The position numbers were made by a program, and so were the translations under genes. A stretch of 7,686 nt of DNA from DAOMOP01 sp035444405 (GTDB lineage Bacteria > Pseudomonadota > Gammaproteobacteria > Burkholderiales > Rhodocyclaceae), in contig DAOMOP010000193.1 of the NCBI GenBank assembly GCA_035444405.1, positions 1-7,686 of the forward strand, given 5' to 3'. Position 1 is the first letter of the stretch. Every line of letters begins with the position of its first letter. The notes beneath the pieces were generated by a model. The model was given only the letters and a program-made list of their open reading frames with translations, searched no databases and was not told the DNA's origin. Shown here in pieces: positions 1 through 5,061 of this stretch.

Positions 1-253
1 CGATCTCGCGCAGGCGCTTCTTGCCGTAGATGTAGTCGCCGTTCTCCGAGCGGTCACCGTTCGATGCCGCCCACGCGACCGTCTCGACCATCTTCGGACG
101 CTCCGCGCGCACGAGCTGGTCGAGCTCGACCCGCAGCGCCTCGTAGCCGCGCCGCGTCATGTAGTTCTTGCTGCCGGGGGGCAGGCGCGGCGCCGAAATA
201 TCGCCGTCGTCCTCGTCTGCCGCGTCGCTTTCGCGCACGAACGCCTTGTTCAT
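1..253 (-). CDS. greB: Transcription elongation factor GreB, N-terminal part (cut by left window edge)
   Basis: GreB enters the secondary channel of stalled RNA polymerase and stimulates cleavage of the backtracked transcript. The ATG lies at 251-253 on the minus strand and the frame stays open for 84 codons to the window edge, so the C-terminal domain is missing. The reading starts MNKAFVRESD, then an acidic stretch (residues 10-18), LPPGSKNYMT (residues 24-33) and the coiled-coil helix. It includes the signature SNGDRSENGDYIYGKKRLRE (residues 64-83), whose acidic tip residues D67 and E70 correspond to the Mg-coordinating pair of Gre factors. YIYGKKRLRE is typical of GreB rather than GreA. 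The acidic N-terminal extension of about 25 residues is, from memory, common in betaproteobacterial GreB. A purine-rich GGCGGCAAG just before the ATG is only a weak ribosome binding site. The DUF3567 gene ends 28 bp upstream on the same strand, so the two may be cotranscribed. Confidence 0.95.
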   Translation of the reverse strand, partial: MNKAFVRESDAADEDDGDISAPRLPPGSKNYMTRRGYEALRVELDQLVRAERPKMVETVAWAASNGDRSENGDYIYGKKRLREI

Positions 254-281
254 CTTGCCGCCATCGGTTTCGCTCGATCGT

Positions 282-512
282 TCAATGATAGACCGCGCGC
301 TGGGTCATGAGCGCGCCGTATTGGTCGATCAGGTGCTCGAACGCCTCCGGATCGCCCGACGCGGCGCACACCTGCAGCTCGGAGCGAAAGCGACGCGCGG
401 TCTCGGCGCGCATCAGCGTGCCGCAGCCGCTGCGCTTGTCGATCACCTCGATCGCATCGATGGCCGGATAATCGACGATGTAGAGAAGGGGGTCATTGCA
501 GACGATGTTCAT
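282..512 (-). CDS. DUF3567 family protein (small conserved betaproteobacterial protein)
   Basis: This is a 76-residue soluble protein of unknown function. It resembles the DUF3567 family in its start (MNIVCNDPLLYIVDYP), the middle 'EVIDKRSG…' segment followed by an amphipathic helix (about residues 36-48), and the very conserved end 'LIDQYGALMTQRAVYH', which in relatives reads like '…ALMTQPVVLH'. The start at 510-512 is chosen because a near-consensus GAGGAA site sits 7 nt upstream. The frame stays open upstream to 560, but nothing there resembles the family. There are no signal peptide, membrane segments or catalytic motifs. It has two cysteines (C5 and C30) plus C51. It lies 28 bp upstream of greB on the same strand, and diverges from the DUF465 gene across a 200-bp regulatory gap. 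The family assignment is from memory and fairly secure; its function is unknown. Confidence 0.85.
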   Translation of the reverse strand: MNIVCNDPLLYIVDYPAIDAIEVIDKRSGCGTLMRAETARRFRSELQVCAASGDPEAFEHLIDQYGALMTQRAVYH

Positions 513-519
513 GGCGTGA

Positions 520-525
520 TTCCTC
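520..525 (-). promoter_or_regulatory. Ribosome binding site fixing the DUF3567 start
   Basis: GAGGAA on the minus strand, 7 nt before the ATG at 510-512. It is the strongest Shine-Dalgarno match near this frame and argues against a start further upstream. Confidence 0.75.
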
Positions 526-605
526 GATATGACTGGCGGGCAGAGGACGGCCCCGCTCACACCGCCGTAGATCGGGCCGGATCAGCGCGATTTCAAGACG
601 ATGGC

Positions 606-625
606 GTCCGCGCGGACGGTACCGT
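606..625. repeat. Two abutting perfect palindromes upstream of the DUF465-metY promoter
   Basis: GTCCGCGCGGAC (606-617) and ACGGTACCGT (616-625) are each perfect palindromes and share two bases. They end two bases before the proposed -35 hexamer. This position suits an activator or a repressor operator, but that role is inference. GC-rich DNA produces CG-type palindromes often, so chance is possible. Confidence 0.4.
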
Positions 626-627
626 GG

Positions 628-656
628 TTGTCATCCTTGCAGGCGGCGCATACCAT
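628..656 (+). promoter_or_regulatory. Putative sigma70-type promoter for the DUF465-metY-hydrolase operon
   Basis: A -35 element TTGTCA (628-633, five of six matches to TTGACA) and a -10 element TACCAT (651-656, four of six) are separated by 17 bp. Transcription would start near 663 and give a leader of about 50 nt before the DUF465 start at 713. The prediction comes from hexamer match and spacing only. It is flanked by palindromes on one side and a dyad on the other, which strengthens the case for a regulatory region. Confidence 0.55.
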
Positions 657-667
657 AGCGAGGCGGT

Positions 668-684
668 CGCATCGGCCCGATGCG
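668..684. repeat. Perfect 17-bp dyad (8-bp arms, 1-bp centre) just downstream of the predicted transcription start
   Basis: CGCATCGG-C-CCGATGCG is a perfect inverted repeat with a single central base. It covers about +6 to +22 of the proposed transcript and ends 28 bp before the DUF465 start codon. Such a site could be a repressor operator, or a leader hairpin in RNA (a three-base loop would break the innermost pair). There is no run of T after it, so it is not an obvious intrinsic terminator. Which protein, if any, binds it cannot be told from the sequence. Confidence 0.5.
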
Positions 685-712
685 GCGCCTTCAGCACGCG
701 AGCGGACCCGCC

Positions 713-928
713 ATGATCGACGACAGTTTCGATGACGCCACCAACCTGCACATACGGCTCGAACAGCTGCGCGTCGAGCACCGCGACCTCGACGACGCGA
801 TCGCGCGACTGACCGCGAACCAGCTCGACGACGAGCTGCTGATCCGTCGGCTGAAAAAGCGCAAGCTCGCGCTCAAGGACCGCATCACCGTCATCGAGCG
901 CATGCTCGAACCCGACGAGCGCGCGTGA
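713..928 (+). CDS. DUF465 / YdcH family small coiled-coil protein
   Basis: This is a 71-residue, highly charged, helical protein of the DUF465 (YdcH-like) family, whose function is not established. The hallmark is two heptad-patterned helices. The first has 'LEQLRVEHRDLDDAIARL' (about residues 16-33). The second has the conserved 'DDELLIRRLKKRKLALKDRI' (residues 39-58). No signal peptide or membrane segment is seen. The start at 713 is chosen because family members begin shortly before the first helix. An ATG at 680 in the same frame would add 11 residues unlike the family and has no ribosome binding site; the site before 713 is itself weak. It is the first gene after the predicted promoter and is followed 34 bp later by the MetY-like gene, so the two are probably cotranscribed. 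A functional link to sulfur metabolism is not implied by the family. Confidence 0.85.
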   Translation: MIDDSFDDATNLHIRLEQLRVEHRDLDDAIARLTANQLDDELLIRRLKKRKLALKDRITVIERMLEPDERA

Positions 929-962
929 GCGCGAGCGCCTTTCGCCCGACCCGGACTCCTCG

Positions 963-2270
963 ATGAGCCAAGCAAAGACCTTTCAGCCCGAAACGCTCGC
1001 GCTGCACGCGGGCCAGTCGCCCGACGCGTCGTTCGGCGCGCGCGCCGCACCGATCTACTTCACGACCAGCTACGTCTTTCCCGACTGCGACCACGCTGCC
1101 GAGCTTTTCAACCTCGAACGGCCCGGCCACGTCTATTCGCGCATCTCGAACCCGACCAACGCGGTGCTCGAGGAGCGCATCGCCGCGCTCGAGGACGGCG
1201 TCGGCGCGATCGCGGTGGCGAGCGGCCAGGCCGCCCTGCATCTGGCGATCTGCACGCTGATGGGCGCGGGCGGGCACATCGTCGCGTCGCGCGCGCTGTA
1301 CGGCGGCTCGCACAATCTGCTGAGCTACACGCTGCCGCGCTTCGGCATCACCACGACCTTCGTCGATCCCTGCGACGCCGACGCCTGGCGCACGGCCGTG
1401 CGCCCCGAGACGCGGCTCTTCTTCGGCGAATCGCTCGGCAACCCGGGCCTGGACGTGCTCGACATCCCGACCGTCGCCGCGATCGCGCACGCGCAGCGCG
1501 TGCCGCTGCTCGTCGATGCGACGCTGGTGACCCCCTGCCTGCAGCGCCCGCTCGCGCTCGGCGCCGATCTCGTCCTGCATTCGGCGACCAAGTTCCTCGG
1601 CGGGCACGGCGTCGCGGTCGGCGGGCTGCTCGTCGACGGCGGGCGCTTCGACTGGGACGCGTCGGGCCTGTTCCCGACGCTCACCGAGCCTTACGACGGC
1701 TTTCACGGCATGGACTTCGCCGAGGAGTCGCCGATCACCGCGTTCGCGCTGCGCGCGCGCCGCGAGGGGCTGCGCGACTTCGGCGCCTGCCTGTCGCCGA
1801 TGAACGCGTTCCAGATCCTGCAGGGCATGGAGACACTGCCGCTGCGCATGCGCACGCACGTCGCCAACGCGCAGGCGGTGGCCGAGCATCTGGCCGCCCA
1901 TCCGATGGTCGAGCGCGTCGCCTATCCGGGGCTGGCGACGCACCCCGGCCATGCGCTGGCGGCGCGCCTGCTGCCCGCCGGCGCCGGTGCGGTGCTGTCG
2001 TTCGATCTCAAGGGCGCTCGTGCGGCCGGACGTGCCTTCATCGAGGCCTTGCGGGTGTTCTCGCATCTGGCCAACGTCGGCGACGCCAAGTCGCTCGTCA
2101 TCCACCCGGCGAGCACGACGCACTTCCGCATGTCGGCGCAGGACCTCGCCAGCGCCGGCATCGGCGAAGGCACGGTGCGGCTGTCGGTCGGGCTCGAGCA
2201 CGCGGGCGACCTGATCGACGACCTGAACCGCGGCCTCCACGCGGCCGGCCGCATCGTCGAGAAAGGGTGA
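963..2270 (+). CDS. PLP-dependent O-acetylhomoserine sulfhydrylase / cystathionine gamma-synthase family protein (MetY-like)
   Basis: This 435-residue cytosolic enzyme of the Cys/Met-metabolism PLP family would catalyse gamma-replacement on an activated homoserine (sulfide or cysteine as thiol donor), or a related elimination. Motifs, in order: 'GHVYSRISNPT' (Y58 and R60 contact PLP phosphate of the neighbouring subunit in the family); SGQAAL (87-92), the phosphate loop; Y113 in 'LYGGSH', which stacks on the cofactor ring; 'GESLGNPGLDVLDI' (155-168); D185, the pyridine-nitrogen contact, in 'LVDATLVTP'; 'HSATKFLGGHG' with the Schiff-base lysine K210; 'LRDFGACLSPMNAFQILQG'; 'LANVGDAKSLVIHPASTTHF'; and 'VRLSVGLEHAGDLIDDL' near the end. 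Length and the last two motifs favour the MetY (O-acetylhomoserine) branch over short cystathionine beta-lyases. The canonical VDNTF is VDATL here, and 'TTHFRMS' replaces the usual TTHQQLS. I remember both-type variants from a proteobacterial subgroup annotated only as 'cystathionine gamma-synthase family', so the substrate is uncertain. The alpha/beta hydrolase gene starts 5 bp downstream. Confidence 0.9.
   Translation: MSQAKTFQPETLALHAGQSPDASFGARAAPIYFTTSYVFPDCDHAAELFNLERPGHVYSRISNPTNAVLEERIAALEDGVGAIAVASGQAALHLAICTLMGAGGHIVASRALYGGSHNLLSYTLPRFGITTTFVDPCDADAWRTAVRPETRLFFGESLGNPGLDVLDIPTVAAIAHAQRVPLLVDATLVTPCLQRPLALGADLVLHSATKFLGGHGVAVGGLLVDGGRFDWDASGLFPTLTEPYDGFHGMDFAEESPITAFALRARREGLRDFGACLSPMNAFQILQGMETLPLRMRTHVANAQAVAEHLAAHPMVERVAYPGLATHPGHALAARLLPAGAGAVLSFDLKGARAAGRAFIEALRVFSHLANVGDAKSLVIHPASTTHFRMSAQDLASAGIGEGTVRLSVGLEHAGDLIDDLNRGLHAAGRIVEKG
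2262..2267 (+). promoter_or_regulatory. Ribosome binding site deciding the hydrolase start
   Basis: AAAGGG inside the last codons of the MetY-like gene, 8 nt before the ATG at 2276. It supports the ATG over the GTG at 2267, which overlaps the upstream stop codon and has no comparable site. Confidence 0.6.
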
Positions 2271-2275
2271 GCGCA

Positions 2276-3088
2276 ATGAAGCTCACGGTTGCCGACCACC
2301 CCGTGTTCATCTATACCGGTGCACGCCCGCTCGAGCGCACGCGCCCGGCCGTCGTGCTGGTCCACGGCGCGGGCAACGACCACAGCGTCTGGAACCACCA
2401 GGCACGCCACCTCGCCCACCACGGCTTCGCCGTGATCGCGCCCGACCTGCCCGGCCACGGCCGCTCGGGCGGCGCGCCACTGCCGTCGATCGAGGCGCTC
2501 GCGCAGTGGCTCGTCGCGCTGCTCGACGGCCTCGAGCTCGAACGCGCCGCGCTGGTCGGTCACAGCATGGGCTCGCTGGTCGCGCTGCACGCCGCCGCCG
2601 AACGGCCCGAGCGCGTCACGCGGCTGGTGCTGGTGGGCAGTGTCGCGCCGATGCCGGTGGCCGAACCGCTGCTCGACGCCGCTCGCAACGCGCCCGACGC
2701 TGCGCGCGCGATGATCGACCAGTGGTCGTTCACGCCGAAGTCGCAGCTCGGGGCGAGCGCGTCGCCGGGCCTGTACTTGCCCAACGTGAACCGCCAGCTG
2801 ATGGCGCGCCAGCCCGGCGGCGTGCTCGCCAACGATCTGGCGGCCTGCAACGCCTACGTGCGCGGGCTCGAGGCCGCGGCACGCGTGCGCTGCCCGACCG
2901 CGCTGCTGTGCGCGGCGCGCGACCAGATGACGCCGCGCCACGCCGTGCAGCCGCTTTGCGAGGCGCTCGCGAGCGCGCCGGGCGGCGCACGCCTCATCGG
3001 CATCGCCGCCGCCGGCCACGCGATGATGGCCGAAGCGCCCGACGCCGTAACCGATTCGCTACGGGGGTTCCTGTCCGAAAAACAATAA
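2276..3088 (+). CDS. Alpha/beta fold hydrolase, unassigned substrate
   Basis: This is a 270-residue cytosolic serine hydrolase with the complete alpha/beta fold pattern. Visible features are the oxyanion-hole motif HGAG (30-33) followed by 'NDHSVW'; 'VIAPDLPGHGRSGG' (53-66); the nucleophile elbow GHSMGS with S97; the acid D216 in 'AARDQMTP'; and the catalytic histidine H248 in 'AAAGHAMMAEAP'. A cap region of roughly residues 125-195 contains 'DQWSF' and 'ANDLAACNAYVRG'. There is no signal peptide. The gene begins 5 bp after the MetY-like gene and is almost certainly in the same operon. This suggests a substrate linked to sulfur-amino-acid or thioester/ester chemistry, but that is inference. 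Homoserine acyltransferase MetX also has this fold, but it is longer and has different motifs, so I do not call this metX. Esterases, C-C hydrolases and haloperoxidase-like enzymes remain possible. Confidence 0.88.
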   Translation: MKLTVADHPVFIYTGARPLERTRPAVVLVHGAGNDHSVWNHQARHLAHHGFAVIAPDLPGHGRSGGAPLPSIEALAQWLVALLDGLELERAALVGHSMGSLVALHAAAERPERVTRLVLVGSVAPMPVAEPLLDAARNAPDAARAMIDQWSFTPKSQLGASASPGLYLPNVNRQLMARQPGGVLANDLAACNAYVRGLEAAARVRCPTALLCAARDQMTPRHAVQPLCEALASAPGGARLIGIAAAGHAMMAEAPDAVTDSLRGFLSEKQ

Positions 3089-3095
3089 GACCGCA

Positions 3096-3123
3096 GCGGT
3101 GCCGGCAACAGCGGCCGCACCGC
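3096..3123 (+). terminator. Hairpin just after the hydrolase gene, possible weak terminator or attenuator
   Basis: GCGGTGC (3096-3102) pairs perfectly with GCACCGC (3117-3123). GGC (3104-3106) pairs with GCC (3114-3116) above a one-base bulge, leaving a 7-nt loop. The hairpin starts 8 bp after the hydrolase stop codon. No T-tract follows, so it is not a classic intrinsic terminator; it might act with Rho or only protect the 3' end. Confidence 0.3.
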
Positions 3124-3211
3124 CGCGACGACGCAGGCGGACCGTTCGTCTGCGCCGGATCGCCGCCCCCGGTTCACTGCATAAACACAAAACCCACAAC
3201 AGGAGAGACAG

Positions 3212-4012
3212 ATGTCGCAGTCGAACAACGCCAAGATCGACGATGTCGGGCTGCCGTTTCCAAAGCCCCGCGAGGTCGGGCCCGGCGCGCCGCTGCGCTG
3301 GCTCGCGCGCGCCTTCGACGACCTCAAGGCGTGCCCGATTCCGAGCCTGTTCTACGGCTTCTGCTTTGCCGCGATGGGCTTGCTGGTCACTTTCGTGTTC
3401 GAGCATGCGTATGAATACACGATGGCGGTGACCTCGGGCTTTCTGCTGCTCGGCCCCTTCGTCGCGATGGGCCTGTACGAGATCAGCCGCCGCCGCGAGC
3501 GCGGCGAGGCGTGCGCGCTCACGCCGACGCTGACGGTGTGGCGGCGCAATGCCGGCAACATCGGCATCTTCGCGGTCGTGCTGGGCGTGATCTTCCTGGT
3601 GTGGGCACGTGCCTCGCTGGTGATCTTCGCGCTCTTCTACACTGCCGAAGTGCCCAACCTGACCGGCTTCCTGTCGCAGGTCCTGGCCTTCGAGAACCTC
3701 GAGTTCCTGCTCGTGTATTTCGGCGCCGGCCTCGTCTTCGCGTCGATCGCTTTCGCGGTCAGCGTCGTCGCGATCCCGCTGATGCTCGACCGCAACCAGG
3801 ACGCGATCACGTCGATGCTCGGCAGCGCCGGCGTGCTGCTGCGCAATCCCGCGCCGATGGCCCTGTGGGCAGTACTGATCGTCGCGCTGACCGTGGTCGG
3901 TTTCGCGACCTTCCACCTCGGCCTCGTCGTGCTGATGCCACTGCTCGGCCACGCCACCTGGCACGCATACCGCGACCTCGTCGAGCCGCTCGAGGCCACG
4001 GCGAGCTCGTGA
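3212..4012 (+). CDS. DUF2189 family integral membrane protein
   Basis: This is a 266-residue inner-membrane protein of unknown function. The first 30 or so residues are soluble and there is no cleavable signal. Hydrophobic segments follow at about 45-64, 70-90, 115-145 (possibly two), 164-190 and 215-246, giving five or six membrane helices. The family hallmark is the near-terminal 'MPLLGHATWHAYRDLV' (242-257), preceded by 'GPFVAMGLYEISRRRERGE' after the second helix; both agree with DUF2189 proteins of Alpha- and Betaproteobacteria. A strong ribosome binding site, AGGAG (3201-3205), lies 6 nt before the ATG. The 123-bp gap after the hydrolase gene holds a hairpin and no convincing promoter, so transcription may be by read-through or from an unrecognised promoter. 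The gene converges on the EEP gene with only 7 bp between stop codons. No catalytic residues are recognisable. Confidence 0.85.
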   Translation: MSQSNNAKIDDVGLPFPKPREVGPGAPLRWLARAFDDLKACPIPSLFYGFCFAAMGLLVTFVFEHAYEYTMAVTSGFLLLGPFVAMGLYEISRRRERGEACALTPTLTVWRRNAGNIGIFAVVLGVIFLVWARASLVIFALFYTAEVPNLTGFLSQVLAFENLEFLLVYFGAGLVFASIAFAVSVVAIPLMLDRNQDAITSMLGSAGVLLRNPAPMALWAVLIVALTVVGFATFHLGLVVLMPLLGHATWHAYRDLVEPLEATASS

Positions 4013-4035
4013 AGCACGCTCAGTCGGCGAGCTCG
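4002..4035. repeat. Repeated CGGCGAGCTCG and hairpin potential at the convergent gene junction
   Basis: The 11-mer CGGCGAGCTCG occurs at 3999-4009 and again at 4025-4035, spanning the two opposing stop codons. Because its core CGAGCTCG is palindromic, the two copies can pair with each other (loop about 18 nt) or fold alone. A competing hairpin at 4003-4021 has CGTG/CACG around an AAG loop. It could serve as a compact bidirectional terminator, but no T-tract exists on either strand. Confidence 0.3.
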
Positions 4036-4871
4036 AGCACGACCGGCTGGTGATCCGATGCGGCCGTCTCGACATTGACATCGACCGCGCGCACGCGCGC
4101 GGCGATGTCGGCCGACACCCAGAAGTAGTCGCAGCAGAACTGGCGCCCCGGCCACTCCGCGCCGTGCAGGCCGACCGTCGGCGCGTGCGGCGCGCTGCCA
4201 TGCACGAGCGGCCAGGCATCGCGCCATTCGGCCCCGGTGGCCGCCAGCGGCGCGCTCATCAGCCGGTACTCGGTCGTTGCCGGCTCGCAGTTGAAGTCGC
4301 CGCACGCCACCGCGCTGACCGGGCGCGGGCGCGGCGCGAAGACCGGGCTGTCGTCCTTGCCCGCTCCCGGATTGGCGGCATGATCGGCCGCCTGCTCCTG
4401 CAGCGCCCGCAGCGCCTCGACCTGGGCAAGGCGCTGGCGCGCCGAGTAATACTCCAGATGCGTCGTCAGCACGCGCAGCGGGCCGGCCGGACCGATGACG
4501 ACCACTTCGGCGCAGCTGCGCTGCATGCCGCACACTCCGGGATCGGCCGGGAACGGCAGCAGATGGCGGCAGGCCTGATCGACCGGCAAGCGCGACAGGA
4601 TCAGGTTGCCGAAGCGCGCCCGCCCGCCATCGCTGCCCGGCACGTCGAGCGCCGGAGCGAACACCGGCTCGTAGCGCGCAAACGCGCTCGACAGCAGCGA
4701 CACTTCATCCTCGCCATGGCCACCGGCGAGGCCCTCCATGTTCTGCGCGACCTCCTGCAGGCAGATCACGTCGGGCGGGCCCATCGCGCGCAACGCGTCG
4801 ATCGTGCGCTCGACATCGACACGGCCGTCGGCGCCACGCCCCCACTGTATGTTCCAGCTGATGATGCGCAT
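4020..4871 (-). CDS. Endonuclease/exonuclease/phosphatase (EEP) superfamily hydrolase
   Basis: This is a 283-residue metal-dependent phosphodiesterase or nuclease of the exonuclease III/DNase I-like fold. The diagnostic residues appear in order: N7 in 'ISWNIQW'; E40 in 'VICLQEV' (metal ligand); 'GNLILSRLP' (88-96); H138 in 'LTTHLEYYSARQR'; D192 and N194 in 'CGDFNCEP'; D248 in 'CCDYFWVS'; and the terminal S272-D273-H274 in 'SDHQPVVLEL'. The catalytic set is therefore complete. No signal peptide is seen and the protein starts directly at the first beta strand, so it is probably cytoplasmic. The ATG at 4869-4871 has a good GGAGAG site 5 nt upstream. The substrate cannot be told: members act on DNA, RNA, inositol phosphates or sphingomyelin. 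'THLEYYS..QR..Q' resembles bacterial stand-alone EEP hydrolases rather than XthA, which has different DNA-binding loops. It diverges from the HDOD gene and converges on the DUF2189 gene. Confidence 0.9.
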   Translation of the reverse strand: MRIISWNIQWGRGADGRVDVERTIDALRAMGPPDVICLQEVAQNMEGLAGGHGEDEVSLLSSAFARYEPVFAPALDVPGSDGGRARFGNLILSRLPVDQACRHLLPFPADPGVCGMQRSCAEVVVIGPAGPLRVLTTHLEYYSARQRLAQVEALRALQEQAADHAANPGAGKDDSPVFAPRPRPVSAVACGDFNCEPATTEYRLMSAPLAATGAEWRDAWPLVHGSAPHAPTVGLHGAEWPGRQFCCDYFWVSADIAARVRAVDVNVETAASDHQPVVLELAD

Positions 4872-4902
4872 GATTGCTCTCCGTCATCCCACGCCGCGGT
4901 CC

Positions 4903-4918
4903 TGCCACGATGGTGGCA
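4903..4918. repeat. Short perfect inverted repeat upstream of the EEP gene
   Basis: TGCCAC-GATG-GTGGCA is a perfect 6-bp-arm inverted repeat with a 4-bp loop, 31 bp before the EEP start codon in the 190-bp gap between the divergent EEP and HDOD genes. It could be a small leader hairpin on the EEP transcript or an operator half-site pair. No terminator-like T-run follows on either strand. Confidence 0.35.
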
Positions 4919-4980
4919 CTGCCCGAATGGCTTCTCAATAGGCTCGCACGCGTCGGCGTCGGACCTTGCCACCGCCGCGG

Positions 4981-5009
4981 TTCACCTGCCGCGCACAATG
5001 AACCATAAT
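4981..5009 (+). promoter_or_regulatory. Putative sigma70-type promoter of the HDOD gene
   Basis: A -35 element TTCACC (4981-4986, four of six) and a -10 element CATAAT (5004-5009, five of six matches to TATAAT) lie exactly 17 bp apart. The -10 lies in a locally AT-rich patch that stands out in this GC-rich region. Transcription would begin near 5016, leaving a leader of about 46 nt. The leader contains the ribosome binding site AGGAA at 5050-5054. Confidence 0.55.
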
Positions 5010-5061
5010 CGAATCACTTCGGGCGCACCCGCAACGTCCGACACCTCGCAGGAAACCGCCC

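Noticed and set aside
568..596. Possible minus-strand promoter for DUF3567-greB: TTGAAA (591-596) with GATCTA 17 bp downstream (568-573)
   Set aside because: The -35 is good, but the -10 hexamer matches the consensus poorly, so it was not listed as a feature.
680..712. Upstream ATG start for the DUF465 protein
   Set aside because: It has no ribosome binding site, would place the start inside the perfect dyad, and adds residues unlike the family.
168..716. A plus-strand frame of 182 codons across greB, the DUF3567 gene and the intergenic region
   Set aside because: It runs antisense to two recognised genes and through the promoter region, and its translation shows no family features.
2267..2275. 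GTG start for the hydrolase overlapping the MetY-like stop codon
   Set aside because: The ATG at 2276 has the better-spaced AAAGGG site; the GTG would add only three residues.
891..2276. A 461-codon open frame on the minus strand covering the whole MetY-like gene
   Set aside because: It is Arg/Ala/Val/Asp-rich with no recognisable domain and mirrors the codon structure of a clearly conserved plus-strand enzyme. Long antisense frames are expected in DNA of this GC content.
3059..4219. A 386-codon minus-strand frame opposite the DUF2189 gene
   Set aside because: It is a highly charged low-complexity translation with no family resemblance. The plus-strand frame has a strong ribosome binding site and the DUF2189 hallmark.
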